Numbered from the stretch's first letter, positions 18,044 through 27,388 are shown. The stretch is DNA of 64,000 bases from an uncultured Bacteroidales bacterium (GCA_949297285.1 CASFRL010000052.1:27070-91069), one strand, 5' to 3'. Notes: generated from the letters alone by a model not told the origin. Numbers and translations: made by a program.

Positions 18044-18073
18044 ACCCTCTGCCTTAAAATTGAGGCAGAGGGT
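18044..18073 (+). other. Intercistronic stem-loop (kduD / DUF4861)
   Basis: ACCCTCTGCCT pairs perfectly over 11 bp with AGGCAGAGGGT around an eight-base loop. The tail is TATTGTGTATTAT with no T-run, so termination would be partial at best. It may set the ratio of kduI-kduD to the downstream lipoprotein. Confidence 0.5.
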
Positions 18074-18106
18074 TATTGTGTATTATAAATAACCAATAAT
18101 AGAGAT

Positions 18107-19336
18107 ATGAAAAAATTATTTTTATTGCTATTGATTGCCGTTTTCGGATTTTCTTGCAACAATGGAAAGAATATCAAGATTTCGGTAAAGAATGATTCTG
18201 CGATCGACCGTGAAAATGAAATTGTCGAAATTTCTATTGATGAACTCGCATTACCTGATACAGCACAATTTATCATTGTAGACGCACAAGGAGGACAACT
18301 TCCTTACCAATTGACTTATGATGGAAAGTTGATATTTCCTGTAACCGTGAAAGCTAATTCTGCCGTTGAATACACGATACAAGCCGGTGTTCCCGAAGCA
18401 TATGATACGTTGGCTTGCGGAAGACAATATCCCGAACGTGTAGACGATATTGCATGGGAAAATGATAAGATTGCTTTCCGTACTTACGGACCTGCACTTC
18501 AAGCTACCGGAGAGAGAGCTTTCGGTTATGATGTTTGGGTAAAATCTGTATCGGAACCTGTCGTTGAAAAACGTTATGAAGGTGAACTGAATCCTGAAAC
18601 AAAAGCTCGCATAGATGAGTTGAAAAAGACTGACCCTAAAGCTGCTGATGAATTATATAAATCGGTATCTTACCATGTAGATCATGGAAACGGATTGGAT
18701 TGTTACAAAGTAGGACCTACTTTGGGTGGAGGTACTGCTGCATTGATGGTAAATGACACGATTATTTATCCTTATTGCTATAAGACATTTGAAATATTGG
18801 ATAATGGACCTTTGCGTTTTTCTGTAAAATTGACTTATAACCCGTTGATCGTAAACGGAGACTCTATTATCGAAACCCGTTTGATTTCATTGGATGCCGG
18901 TTCTCAACTGAACAAGACCGTAGTCGTATATGATAATCTGAAAGAAACAACACCTGTGGTTGCCGGTATCGTATTGCATGATCCTGAAGCATCTGCAAAA
19001 TATGCAGCATCTGCTGAAAAAGGCTATATTACTTATGCCGATCCGACCGATAACCCGAATAACAATAACGGAACAATCTTTGTCGGTGCAATATTGCCGA
19101 CAGCAAAAGATGCAAAAGCTGTTTATTTCGGAGAAAAAGAAAAGAATGAAGAAAGAGGCGGAGCCGACGGACATGTTTTGGCTATTGCCGATTATGCTCC
19201 CGGTTCGGAATTGGTTTATTATTGGGGCGCCGGATGGAGCAAATATGGCTTTGATACAATAGACGATTGGAATGCTTATATCGATAAAATGGCTTCGATA
19301 AAGAGCGAACCGCTTACCGTATCGATTGTAAAATAA
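18107..19336 (+). CDS. DUF4861 family lipoprotein next to kduI/kduD
   Basis: The 409-residue protein has a lipoprotein signal peptide (LLIAVFGFSC, Cys17), then a beta-rich body. Conserved-looking blocks include YPERVDDIAWENDKIAFRTY, YHVDHGNGLDCYKVGPTLGG and ELVYYWGAGWSKYGFDTIDD. I recognise the DUF4861 family, often found beside uronate and pectin genes in Bacteroidota. The His/Asp/Trp-rich blocks suggest a sugar-binding or catalytic pocket, but no activity is known to me. Position after kduD supports a role in handling uronate oligosaccharides in the periplasm or at a membrane. Confidence 0.85.
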   Translation: MKKLFLLLLIAVFGFSCNNGKNIKISVKNDSAIDRENEIVEISIDELALPDTAQFIIVDAQGGQLPYQLTYDGKLIFPVTVKANSAVEYTIQAGVPEAYDTLACGRQYPERVDDIAWENDKIAFRTYGPALQATGERAFGYDVWVKSVSEPVVEKRYEGELNPETKARIDELKKTDPKAADELYKSVSYHVDHGNGLDCYKVGPTLGGGTAALMVNDTIIYPYCYKTFEILDNGPLRFSVKLTYNPLIVNGDSIIETRLISLDAGSQLNKTVVVYDNLKETTPVVAGIVLHDPEASAKYAASAEKGYITYADPTDNPNNNNGTIFVGAILPTAKDAKAVYFGEKEKNEERGGADGHVLAIADYAPGSELVYYWGAGWSKYGFDTIDDWNAYIDKMASIKSEPLTVSIVK

Positions 19337-19355
19337 CATAGGACGATAATTTATT

Positions 19356-19398
19356 AGAAAGCCGGACAATATAGGATTGCCCGGCTTTCTGTTTTTTT
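19356..19398 (+). terminator. Terminator after the kdu/DUF4861 unit
   Basis: AGAAAGCCGG pairs with CCGGCTTTCT around a 15-base loop and is followed by seven T residues. Confidence 0.88.
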
Positions 19399-19415
19399 AA
19401 TCAAAAAAAATATTT

Positions 19416-19423
19416 TACGTTTG
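19416..19423 (+). promoter_or_regulatory. -7 promoter box for mtgA
   Basis: TACGTTTG matches TAnnTTTG, about 25 bp before the mtgA ATG. The -33 position holds only a T-run. Confidence 0.45.
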
Positions 19424-19448
19424 CAGGTGAAATGCAAATATTTATAAA

Positions 19449-20126
19449 ATGAAACGTTTTTGGCGGATTATCCGAAATATTTTTATATTCTTCTTTGTCT
19501 CGACAATTCTTGCGGTTCTGATATACCGTTTTGTGCCGGTATACATAACCCCGCTTATGTTGATTCGATGTACACAAGATATGATAGACGGGAAAAAGCC
19601 CCATTTATATCACCGTTGGGTCTCTTTGGATGACATGAGCCATTGGTTGCCACAAGCTGTTGTCGCCTCAGAAGATAATCTTTTCTTGCAACATTCGGGA
19701 TTTGACTTTCAGCAAATAAAAAAAGCGATAGAAGAAAATAAGACTCGTAAAAGACCGCGAGGGGCAAGCACGATATCCCAGCAGACTGCAAAAAATGTTT
19801 TTTTATGGCCCGGACATTCTTTTATACGGAAAGGATTCGAAGTCTATTTTACATTTTTGATAGAGCAATTATGGGGAAAGCAGCGTATTATGGAAGTATA
19901 TCTCAACTCGATTGAGATGGGAAAAAACATATATGGAGCGGAAGCTGTTGCCAAACATCATTTTAATACGACAGCCCGAAAACTCACCCGGTCACAGTGT
20001 GCCTTGATTGCAGCATCGTTGCCTAATCCCATTCGTTACAATTCGGCAGCACCCTCTTCTTATATGCAGAGAAGAAAAAGTAAGATTTTGTTCTTGATGA
20101 ATCAGATAGGCCCTGTCAAATTCTAA
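19449..20126 (+). CDS. mtgA: Monofunctional biosynthetic peptidoglycan transglycosylase
   Basis: The 225-residue protein has one N-terminal membrane anchor (about 8-28) and a GT51 domain. The motifs are [16 protein letters not shown] with the catalytic Glu, [40 protein letters not shown] and [20 protein letters not shown]. It polymerises lipid II into glycan strands in the periplasm and has no transpeptidase domain, which separates it from class A PBPs. Length is typical. Confidence 0.95.
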   Translation: MKRFWRIIRNIFIFFFVSTILAVLIYRFVPVYITPLMLIRCTQDMIDGKKPHLYHRWVSLDDMSHWLPQAVVASEDNLFLQHSGFDFQQIKKAIEENKTRKRPRGASTISQQTAKNVFLWPGHSFIRKGFEVYFTFLIEQLWGKQRIMEVYLNSIEMGKNIYGAEAVAKHHFNTTARKLTRSQCALIAASLPNPIRYNSAAPSSYMQRRKSKILFLMNQIGPVKF

Positions 20127-20139
20127 TTTTATTTTCTCT

Positions 20140-20172
20140 CTTGCAAAAAGCTATTTTGCAAGATTATTTTTA
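20140..20172 (+). terminator. Probable terminator after mtgA
   Basis: CTTGCAAAA pairs with TTTTGCAAG over nine bases with a five-base loop, followed by ATTATTTTTATT. Confidence 0.65.
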
Positions 20173-20214
20173 TTCAAATTTGTAGAAGAATAGGATTATT
20201 ATCTTTTATTTTGT

Positions 20215-20222
20215 TATATTTG
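20215..20222 (+). promoter_or_regulatory. -7 promoter box for the purU-his unit
   Basis: TATATTTG matches TAnnTTTG and gives a leader of about 15 nt before the purU ATG. No -33 match is visible. Confidence 0.5.
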
Positions 20223-20242
20223 CACTCCAAAATAGATAAGAT

Positions 20243-21118
20243 ATGTCAAAACAAAAAAATAGCAGTACAAATGCAATATTGCTTATGCATTGTCCTGACC
20301 AGCCCGGAATCTTGGCTGTAGTAACAGACTTTATTAATGTAAATGGCGGAAATATCTTGTATCTCGATCAATACGTAGATCGAGAGAACCATGTCTTTTT
20401 TATGCGGGTAGAATGGGATTTGACAAACTTTATTATCCCTCAAAATAAAATAGAAGATTATTTCAATACATTATACGGACAGAAGTATGATATGAGTTTT
20501 AATCTTTATTTTAACGACCGTAAACCGCGTATGGCGATATTTGTATCGAAGATGTCTCACTGTTTATACGATATATTGGCTCGATATACCGCAGGAGAAT
20601 GGAATGTCGAAATACCGGTGATTATCAGTAATCATCCCGATTTGGAAAGTGTAGCTAAAAGATTTGATATCGATTATCATATATTTCCGGTCAATAAAGA
20701 GAATAAGGCCGAACAAGAAGCCAAAGAATTGGAGTTGTTGAAAAAATATGATATCGATTTCATTGTATTGGCTCGTTATATGCAGGTTGTTTCTTCCGAT
20801 TTCATAAAGCATTATCCCGATAAGATTATAAATATTCATCACTCTTTCCTTCCGGCATTTATGGGGGCTAAACCCTATCATGCAGCTTTCGAACGGGGGG
20901 TGAAGTTGATTGGAGCGACAAGCCATTATGTGACGACCGATTTGGATGCAGGGCCTATTATAGAGCAGGATATTGTTCGTATTTCTCATAAAGATTCTAT
21001 TGCCGATTTGGTTTATAAAGGACAAGATTTGGAAAAAATCGTATTATCCCGGGCCGTAGAAAAGCATATCGATCGAAAAATATTGACTTATCGTAATAAA
21101 ACCGTAGTTTTCAATTAA
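20243..21118 (+). CDS. purU: Formyltetrahydrofolate deformylase
   Basis: The 291-residue enzyme hydrolyses 10-formyl-THF to formate and THF, feeding formate to PurT-type purine synthesis and balancing one-carbon pools. It has an N-terminal ACT domain (LMHCPDQPGILAVVTDFINV). The catalytic formyltransferase domain has INIHHSFLPAFMGAKPYHAA and HYVTTDLDAGPIIEQD, supplying the Asn-His-Asp triad. Only six bases separate its stop from hisH, so it heads the hisH-hisA-hisF-hisIE-ftsE-like cluster. Both pathways share the AICAR/purine connection made by HisF/HisH. Confidence 0.94.
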   Translation: MSKQKNSSTNAILLMHCPDQPGILAVVTDFINVNGGNILYLDQYVDRENHVFFMRVEWDLTNFIIPQNKIEDYFNTLYGQKYDMSFNLYFNDRKPRMAIFVSKMSHCLYDILARYTAGEWNVEIPVIISNHPDLESVAKRFDIDYHIFPVNKENKAEQEAKELELLKKYDIDFIVLARYMQVVSSDFIKHYPDKIINIHHSFLPAFMGAKPYHAAFERGVKLIGATSHYVTTDLDAGPIIEQDIVRISHKDSIADLVYKGQDLEKIVLSRAVEKHIDRKILTYRNKTVVFN

Positions 21119-21124
21119 GGTGAA

Positions 21125-21715
21125 ATGAACGTTGCGATTATTAAGTATAATGCCGGCAATATTTATTCGGTGGATTGTGCGCTGAGACGAGTCGGAATAG
21201 AGGCTGAGGTAACAGACAATAAAGAGATTTTGATGTCTGCTGATAAGGTAATATTTCCGGGAGTAGGTGAGGCGGCTTCTACAATGCGATATTTAAGAGA
21301 AAACAATCTCGATTCTTTAATAAAGAATTTGAAACAGCCTGTATTGGGTATTTGCATCGGTATGCAGTTGATGTGTCGGCATTCAGAGGAAGGTGATGCC
21401 GATTGCCTGAATATATTTGATGTCGATGTAAAGCGATTTAGAGCAGAAGGAACAGCATATAAAATACCGCATATGGGATGGAATACGGTAAAAAATATCG
21501 ACCCGTGTATGTTCCCGAAGAACATAGAGAATCAATATGTATATTTTGTACATAGCTACTATGTACCGGTATGTCGCTATACTACTGCCGAGACAGAATA
21601 TATTTTGCCTTTCAGCGCAGCCTTGCATAAAGATAATTTTTATGCTACTCAATTCCATATAGAGAAGAGCGGAGCTATCGGTGAAGATATATTGAACCAT
21701 TTCTTGTCTTTATAA
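21125..21715 (+). CDS. hisH: Imidazole glycerol phosphate synthase, glutaminase subunit
   Basis: The 196-residue class I glutamine amidotransferase supplies ammonia to HisF. The nucleophile elbow is [18 protein letters not shown] (Cys near residue 79). The other catalytic residues lie in [12 protein letters not shown] (His/Glu). The N-terminal [16 protein letters not shown] is typical, and IPHMGWNTV is the conserved family block. It sits between purU and hisA, all on the plus strand with short gaps. Confidence 0.96.
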   Translation: MNVAIIKYNAGNIYSVDCALRRVGIEAEVTDNKEILMSADKVIFPGVGEAASTMRYLRENNLDSLIKNLKQPVLGICIGMQLMCRHSEEGDADCLNIFDVDVKRFRAEGTAYKIPHMGWNTVKNIDPCMFPKNIENQYVYFVHSYYVPVCRYTTAETEYILPFSAALHKDNFYATQFHIEKSGAIGEDILNHFLSL

Positions 21716-21734
21716 CTATAAAATAAAAAATGAT

Positions 21735-22454
21735 ATGATCGAATTAATACCGGCCATAGATATAATAGACGGTAAATGTGTGCGCTTATCGCAAGGCGAT
21801 TATAAACGCATGACGACTTATAATCATGATCCGTTGGAAGTAGCAAAAGAATTTCAAGATCATGGAATAAGACGATTGCATGTCGTAGACTTGGATGGCG
21901 CAAAAGCTCACCATATCGTAAACTATAAAGCCTTGGAACGCATAGCATCCAGAACTTCTTTGATCATCGATTTCGGCGGGGGAATCAAGTCTGACGGAGA
22001 TTTGGAGATTGCGTTCGATTCGGGGGCACAGATGGTAACAGGAGGCAGTATTGCCGTAAAAAATCCTGAAATATTTTTATCGTGGCTTGATAAATTCGGA
22101 TATGAAAAGATCATCTTGGGAGCAGATGCCAAAGATGGGAAAGTCGCAGTAGGCGGATGGCTCGAATCCTCAGATAAAGAACTAATACCTTTTATCGACT
22201 CATTTGTAAAATCGGGCGTGCGTAAAGTGATTGCTACGGATATAAGCAAAGACGGAATGTTGCAAGGACCTTCTGTCGATTTGTACAAAAAAATAATTGC
22301 ACAAATTCCTGATGTATATTTGATCGCCAGTGGCGGTGTGGCATCGGTAGACGATATCGAAAAATTAGAGTTGGCCGGAATTCCGGCTGTCATATTCGGA
22401 AAAGCTCTGTACGAAGGTCGCATAACCTTGAAAGAATTGTTGCGTTTTTTATAA
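21735..22454 (+). CDS. hisA: ProFAR isomerase
   Basis: The 239-residue TIM barrel opens the ring of ProFAR to PRFAR in histidine synthesis. Motifs include [20 protein letters not shown] (catalytic Asp), [20 protein letters not shown] and the second phosphate site [15 protein letters not shown]. Length is typical. It is 19 bp after hisH and 14 bp before hisF. Confidence 0.97.
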   Translation: MIELIPAIDIIDGKCVRLSQGDYKRMTTYNHDPLEVAKEFQDHGIRRLHVVDLDGAKAHHIVNYKALERIASRTSLIIDFGGGIKSDGDLEIAFDSGAQMVTGGSIAVKNPEIFLSWLDKFGYEKIILGADAKDGKVAVGGWLESSDKELIPFIDSFVKSGVRKVIATDISKDGMLQGPSVDLYKKIIAQIPDVYLIASGGVASVDDIEKLELAGIPAVIFGKALYEGRITLKELLRFL

Positions 22455-22468
22455 AAGAATAGGTAGGT

Positions 22469-23230
22469 ATGTTGGCGAAGCGAATAATTCCATGCTTAGA
22501 TGTAAAAGACGGTAAAACCGTAAAAGGAGTGAATTTTGTAAACTTCAGAGATGCCGGAGATCCGGTTGAATTGGGAAAGGCTTATAGCCAGCAAGGTGCG
22601 GATGAGTTGGTATATTTAGATATAACCGCTTCATATGAAGGACGTAAGACATTTACTGAGATTGTCAAAAAAGTTGCAGCTCAAGTTTCTATTCCGTTTA
22701 CGGTCGGTGGAGGAATAAATGAAATGAAAGATGTCGATCGTTTGCTGAATGCCGGAGCCGATAAAGTGTCTATAAACTCATCGGCGTTGAAAAATCCACA
22801 ATTAATTGAAGAAATCGCAAAAAATTTCGGATCACAAGTATGTGTTGTCGCAATAGATGCTAACTTTGACAATAAATTGTGGCGTTGCTACTTAAATGGA
22901 GGAAGAGTCGCTACTGACAGGGAACTTTTTTCTTGGGCAAAAGAAGCACAGGAAAGGGGTGCCGGAGAAATTTTATTTACCAGTATGACGCATGACGGGG
23001 TGAAAGACGGATATGCCAATGAAGCATTGGCAAAATTAAATTCAGAATTGAATATTCCGGTAATAGCATCCGGAGGCGCCGGCAAAAAAGAACATTTTAA
23101 AGATGCTTTTCTGATAGGAAAAGCTGATGCCGCTCTTGCCGCAAGTGTATTTCATTTTGGTGAAATATCTATTTCTGAATTGAAAGATTATTTAGATCGA
23201 GAAAATATTTGTGTAAGAAAAATATCGTAA
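22469..23230 (+). CDS. hisF: Imidazole glycerol phosphate synthase, cyclase subunit
   Basis: The 253-residue TIM barrel makes imidazole glycerol phosphate and AICAR from PRFAR and ammonia delivered by HisH. The start [20 protein letters not shown] carries the catalytic Asp. [20 protein letters not shown] and [13 protein letters not shown] are the phosphate loops. It is next to hisH's operon partner hisA and ends four bases before hisIE. Confidence 0.97.
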   Translation: MLAKRIIPCLDVKDGKTVKGVNFVNFRDAGDPVELGKAYSQQGADELVYLDITASYEGRKTFTEIVKKVAAQVSIPFTVGGGINEMKDVDRLLNAGADKVSINSSALKNPQLIEEIAKNFGSQVCVVAIDANFDNKLWRCYLNGGRVATDRELFSWAKEAQERGAGEILFTSMTHDGVKDGYANEALAKLNSELNIPVIASGGAGKKEHFKDAFLIGKADAALAASVFHFGEISISELKDYLDRENICVRKIS

Positions 23231-23234
23231 TACA

Positions 23235-23831
23235 ATGAATATAGATTTTGCAAAAATGGGAGGGTTGGTGCCTGCAATCATACAGGACAGTTATACCTCT
23301 AAGGTTTTGATGCTGGGCTTTATGAACGAAGAAGCATTGGCAAAAACGAAAGAGCTGGGTAAAGTAACCTTTTTTAGCCGTACTAAAAATCGTTTGTGGA
23401 CAAAAGGTGAAGAGAGCGGTAACTTTTTATGGGTCGATTCAATAAAAGAAGACTGCGATAAGGATACGTTACTTATCAAGGTGCGTCCGGCAGGACCCGT
23501 TTGCCACACAGGAAGCGATACCTGTTTCGATGAAAAAAATCAAGAGGATATTATGTTTATCAAATATCTTCAAGATTTTATAGATCGCCGCAAAAAAGAG
23601 ATGCCGGAGGGATCATATACGACCTCTTTGTTTAAAAAAGGAATAAACCGGATGGCTCAGAAAGTGGGTGAAGAAGCAGTCGAAACGGTAATAGAAGCAA
23701 CGAACGGAACCGATGACAGACTTATTTATGAAGCGTCTGATCTGATCTATCACTTGATAGTATTATTGACCTCAAAAGGGTATAGATTTGAAGACCTCGC
23801 CAGAGAATTGAAAAAAAGGCATAAAGAATAG
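23235..23831 (+). CDS. hisIE: Phosphoribosyl-AMP cyclohydrolase / phosphoribosyl-ATP pyrophosphohydrolase
   Basis: The 198-residue bifunctional protein has HisI at the N-terminus (about 1-110), with VTFFSRTKNRLWTKGEESGN and the metal-binding region GPVCHTGSDTCF. HisE forms the C-terminus (about 115-198), with QKVGEEAVETVIEA and DLIYHLIVLL. The two domains catalyse steps 2 and 3 of histidine synthesis. hisG, hisD, hisC and hisB are not in the window and must be elsewhere. The next gene, an FtsE-like ATPase, starts only six bases later. Confidence 0.96.
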   Translation: MNIDFAKMGGLVPAIIQDSYTSKVLMLGFMNEEALAKTKELGKVTFFSRTKNRLWTKGEESGNFLWVDSIKEDCDKDTLLIKVRPAGPVCHTGSDTCFDEKNQEDIMFIKYLQDFIDRRKKEMPEGSYTTSLFKKGINRMAQKVGEEAVETVIEATNGTDDRLIYEASDLIYHLIVLLTSKGYRFEDLARELKKRHKE

Positions 23832-23837
23832 AAGTCT

Positions 23838-24515
23838 ATGGAAGATGGGTTATTAGTGCAATATGATCATGTTGAAGTTTGCCGTAAAGAACTCGTTGTT
23901 TTGAAAGACGTGAATTTCAAATTATATGCTGGTGAATTTGTATATTTTATCGGCCGTGTAGGGACCGGGAAGAGCAGTTTGCTGAAAACAATGTATGCCG
24001 AAATTCCTGTGATCGAAGGGGATGCGACAGTACTTGGATTTAATTTGAAATCGCTCCGGAGAAAAGATATTCCTCAATTGAGAAGAAAGATCGGAATTGT
24101 ATTTCAAGATTTTCAATTACTGACAGACCGATCGGTAAAAGACAATCTTAATTTTGTCCTTCAGGCGACCGGATGGAAAAACAAAGTAGAGATAGCCGAT
24201 CGGGTAGAGCAGGTTTTACAACAAGTAGGCATGCAGAACAAAGCCTACAAAATGCCGCATGAATTATCCGGTGGAGAGCAGCAACGGATTGTGATTGCCA
24301 GAGCGTTGTTAAATTCTCCGCAGATTATTTTGGCAGATGAACCGACTGGAAATCTCGACCCTCAGACCGGACAACAGATTGTCTCGTTGTTGCACTCGAT
24401 TTGTAAAACCGGAACAGCAGTTATCATGACTACTCATAATCATCGGTTAGTTGAAGAATTTCCCGGGCGGTTGTTAAAATGCGAAAATAAGAGTTTGTCA
24501 GAAGTCACACTCTGA
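23838..24515 (+). CDS. ftsE: FtsE-like ABC transporter ATP-binding protein
   Basis: The 225-residue ATPase has Walker A GRVGTGKSSLLKTMYAEI, Q-loop VFQDFQLLTDRSVKDNL, signature LSGGEQQRIVIARALL and Walker B IILADEPTGNLD. The Q-loop and Asp-loop pattern is that of FtsE/LolD/MacB-type ATPases. In cell division FtsE works with the membrane protein FtsX to activate wall hydrolases. No ftsX is adjacent; the gene instead ends the purU-his cluster with a six-base gap. FtsE is the best fit by length and motifs, but another ExPort-type ABC partner cannot be excluded. Confidence 0.82.
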   Translation: MEDGLLVQYDHVEVCRKELVVLKDVNFKLYAGEFVYFIGRVGTGKSSLLKTMYAEIPVIEGDATVLGFNLKSLRRKDIPQLRRKIGIVFQDFQLLTDRSVKDNLNFVLQATGWKNKVEIADRVEQVLQQVGMQNKAYKMPHELSGGEQQRIVIARALLNSPQIILADEPTGNLDPQTGQQIVSLLHSICKTGTAVIMTTHNHRLVEEFPGRLLKCENKSLSEVTL

Positions 24516-24521
24516 TAAAGA

Positions 24522-24552
24522 ATTGCTTATTACAAATAAAATCGTATCTTTG
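24522..24552 (+). promoter_or_regulatory. lysC promoter
   Basis: ATTG (24522-24525), 19 bp and TATCTTTG (24545-24552) fit the -33/-7 pattern. The leader before the lysC ATG is about 70 nt. I did not find a lysine riboswitch in it. Confidence 0.65.
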
Positions 24553-24629
24553 CATTTCGACTATAGAATATGTAAGTCGTTGAAAATATAGGTATTTAAT
24601 AATAGAACCATTAATTGTAGAAATAAAAA

Positions 24630-25949
24630 ATGAAAGTTTTAAAGTTTGGTGGAACTTCTGTCGGTTCAGCACAAAGAATGAAAGATGTTGCCAAATTGAT
24701 TTGTGACGGTGAGCAGAAAATCGTTGTTTTGTCTGCTATGTCCGGGACAACAAATACACTCGTGGAAATCTCGGATTATTTATACAAGAAAAATCCGGAT
24801 GGTGCTAACGAAGTCATTAATAGCCTTGAACGTAAATACATGCAGGTTATTGATGAGTTATACAGTACAAGTGAGTATAAACAGAAAGCTACTGAAATTA
24901 TAAAATCTCATTTTGATTATATCCGTTCTTTTACGAAAGACCTCTTTACTCTTTTTGAGGAAAAAGTAATTTTAGCTCAAGGAGAGTTGATGTCAACGGC
25001 TATGGTAAATTTATATCTGAATGAGACTGGCGTAAAATCTGTATTGATCCCGGCTTTGGACTATATGCGAACCGATAAAAATGCAGAACCGGACCCGGTG
25101 TATATAAAAACGAAGCTAAAAGATTTGTTATCGATAAATCCGGATGCTCCTATTTATATAACACAAGGCTATATTTGCCGGAATGCTTATGGTGAGATAG
25201 ATAATTTGCAAAGAGGAGGAAGCGATTATTCTGCATCATTGGTCGGTGCTGCCATTCAAGCAGATGAAATACAAATATGGACAGATATAGACGGTATGCA
25301 TAACAATGATCCTCGTTTTGTCCAGAATACATCACCGGTCAGATATTTGAATTTTGAAGAGGCTGCAGAGTTGGCTTATTTCGGTGCTAAAATATTGCAT
25401 CCGACATGTATCCTTCCGGCTAAACTTAATAATATCCCTGTCCGTTTGTTGAATACGATGGAACCCGATGCTCCGGGAACTTTAATCTACAATCAATCCG
25501 AACCCGGGAAGATAAAAGCGGTAGCCGCCAAAGACGGTATCACGGCTATTAAGATAAAATCGGGACGTATGCTTTTGGCATATGGATTTTTACGTAAAGT
25601 CTTTGAAATTTTTGAAAGCTACCAGACTTCTATCGATATGATAACAACCTCTGAGGTTGGAGTTTCTGTAACGATAGACAATACAAAACATCTGACAGAA
25701 ATTTTGGATGATCTGAAAAAATTCGGAACTGTCACGGTCGATGAAGATATGGTTATTATCTGCGTTGTGGGAGATTTGGAATGGAATAATATCGGGTTTG
25801 AGTCGAATACGATGCAAGCGATGAAAGATATTCCGGTGAGAATGGTATCATATGGCGGAAGTAATTATAATATTTCGTTTTTGATAAAGTCTAAGGATAA
25901 AACGGCCGCGCTGCAATCGTTGAGTAAATATTTGTTCGACACAAAATAA
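24630..25949 (+). CDS. lysC: Aspartate kinase (monofunctional)
   Basis: The 439-residue enzyme phosphorylates aspartate, the first step to lysine, diaminopimelate, threonine and methionine. It starts MKVLKFGGTSVGSAQRM, the kinase signature. It also shows LQRGGSDYSASLVGAA and IWTDIDGMHNNDPRFV. Two ACT domains follow about residue 290 (MITTSEVGVSVTIDN; VRMVSYGGSNYNISFLIK) and would bind an end-product amino acid for feedback control. There is no fused homoserine dehydrogenase. lysA follows after a terminator. Confidence 0.95.
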   Translation: MKVLKFGGTSVGSAQRMKDVAKLICDGEQKIVVLSAMSGTTNTLVEISDYLYKKNPDGANEVINSLERKYMQVIDELYSTSEYKQKATEIIKSHFDYIRSFTKDLFTLFEEKVILAQGELMSTAMVNLYLNETGVKSVLIPALDYMRTDKNAEPDPVYIKTKLKDLLSINPDAPIYITQGYICRNAYGEIDNLQRGGSDYSASLVGAAIQADEIQIWTDIDGMHNNDPRFVQNTSPVRYLNFEEAAELAYFGAKILHPTCILPAKLNNIPVRLLNTMEPDAPGTLIYNQSEPGKIKAVAAKDGITAIKIKSGRMLLAYGFLRKVFEIFESYQTSIDMITTSEVGVSVTIDNTKHLTEILDDLKKFGTVTVDEDMVIICVVGDLEWNNIGFESNTMQAMKDIPVRMVSYGGSNYNISFLIKSKDKTAALQSLSKYLFDTK

Positions 25950-25960
25950 AATAAACAAAG

Positions 25961-26004
25961 GGCACGGGCTATTTTATTAGAAAAAAGTAGTCCGTGTTTT
26001 TTTT
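25961..26004 (+). terminator. Terminator between lysC and lysA
   Basis: GGCACGGgCTA and TAGtCCGTG form an imperfect stem with an A/T-rich loop, followed by eight T residues. It would reduce read-through into lysA, 29 bp downstream. Confidence 0.7.
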
Positions 26005-26033
26005 AAACGACAAACGTAATTAAATAAAAATAT

Positions 26034-27191
26034 ATGAAAGGTCTTTTCCCAATCGATAAATTCAAAAATATAGAAACTCCTTTTTATTATTATGATACTT
26101 CATTGTTGAGAGAAACATTGAATAAAATAAAACAGGAAACAATTCAGTATTCAAATTATCATGTTCATTATGCGATAAAGGCAAATGCAAATGATCGAAT
26201 ACTTTCTATTATTAGAGAAAATGGATTGGGGGCGGATTGTGTAAGCGGAGGGGAAATAAAAGCTGCACTGAAAGCCGGTTTCCCAGCAAAAGAAATCGTT
26301 TTTGCCGGTGTCGGTAAAGCCGATTGGGAAATAAAATTGGGATTAGAATCCGATATATATTGTTTTAACGTAGAATCGATTCCTGAGCTGGACAACATTA
26401 ATGAGTTGGCTGCTTTATATGGGAAAACCGCTTCGATAGCTTTGCGTATAAATCCTAATATAGATGCACATACACATCATTATATTACTACGGGATTGAA
26501 CGAGAACAAATTCGGTATCAGTTTGGTGCATCTTGATTCGGTACTCGATCATTTGCAAACATTGAAAAATGTACAGCTTATCGGATTACATTTCCATATC
26601 GGTTCGCAAATTACAGATATGGATTCATTTAAGGGCCTTTGTATCCGAATTAATGAAATACAGGAACATTTGTATCAACGAATGTTGATTGTCGATTCGA
26701 TAAATGTCGGTGGTGGTTTGGGCGTTAATTATGAAGAACCCGATAAACAATCTATTCCGGATTTTAAAAGCTATTTTGATGTTTTTCATAAACATCTTAA
26801 ATTACGGCCTAAACAAGAGTTGCATTTTGAGTTGGGACGTTCGGTCGTTTGTCAGTGTGGCTCTCTGATTACAAAAGTTTTATATGTCAAAGAAGGTGTC
26901 AATAAAAAATTTGTGATTGCTGATGCCGGAATGACAGACTTAATACGCCCGGCTTTATACCAAGCTTATCACAAGATAGAGAATATTACTTCTGATCTGC
27001 CGACCGAAGAGTATGACGTTGTCGGACCTATTTGTGAGTCATCGGATTGCTTCGGTAAAATGGTTTCGTTAAATAAAACCGTTCGGGGTGATTTGTTGGC
27101 TATTCGTTCGGCCGGAGCGTATGGCGAAATTATGGCTTCTCAATATAATTGTAGAAAATTGCCGGAGGCTTATTATAGTGATAAAATATAA
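26034..27191 (+). CDS. lysA: Diaminopimelate decarboxylase
   Basis: The 385-residue PLP enzyme decarboxylates meso-diaminopimelate to lysine. The PLP lysine is in HYAIKANANDRILSI. The glycine-rich loop is VGGGLGVNYEEP and the active-site Cys motif is GPICESSDCFGK. FHIGSQITDMDSF is also typical of the fold-III family. It lies downstream of lysC, so the first and last enzymes of the lysine branch are paired here. Two terminators follow. Confidence 0.94.
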   Translation: MKGLFPIDKFKNIETPFYYYDTSLLRETLNKIKQETIQYSNYHVHYAIKANANDRILSIIRENGLGADCVSGGEIKAALKAGFPAKEIVFAGVGKADWEIKLGLESDIYCFNVESIPELDNINELAALYGKTASIALRINPNIDAHTHHYITTGLNENKFGISLVHLDSVLDHLQTLKNVQLIGLHFHIGSQITDMDSFKGLCIRINEIQEHLYQRMLIVDSINVGGGLGVNYEEPDKQSIPDFKSYFDVFHKHLKLRPKQELHFELGRSVVCQCGSLITKVLYVKEGVNKKFVIADAGMTDLIRPALYQAYHKIENITSDLPTEEYDVVGPICESSDCFGKMVSLNKTVRGDLLAIRSAGAYGEIMASQYNCRKLPEAYYSDKI

Positions 27192-27223
27192 TATCGGTAT
27201 TGACTGTTGTTGAACGATATAAG

Positions 27224-27258
27224 ATGCCCTCAAAAGTTGTCCTGACTTTTGAGGGCAT
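27224..27258 (+). terminator. Stem-loop terminator after lysA
   Basis: ATGCCCTCAAAAGT pairs perfectly with ACTTTTGAGGGCAT around a seven-base loop, followed by TCTTGTTATT. It faces the lysA side of the convergent gap. Confidence 0.75.
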
Positions 27259-27278
27259 TCTTGTTATTACAAGTATAT

Positions 27279-27325
27279 AAAAATCCCCTTGGTTACTATT
27301 TTAACGTTAACCAAGGGGATTTTTA
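27279..27325. terminator. Bidirectional terminator between lysA and maeB
   Basis: AAATCCCCTTGGTTA pairs with TAACCAAGGGGATTT, flanked by A-run and T-run. It is the second of two different hairpins in the 197-bp gap and can serve maeB as well. Confidence 0.85.
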
Positions 27326-27388
27326 TGTCAAAAAAGAGTTCGTCTCTTTTTAGAATCGGTTAAAAGACCTTTTTGTAATCGAAAAGAT

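Noticed and set aside
24553..24629. Possible lysine riboswitch in the lysC leader
   Set aside because: The leader is only about 70 nt, too short for the known lysine riboswitch, and no matching stems were seen.
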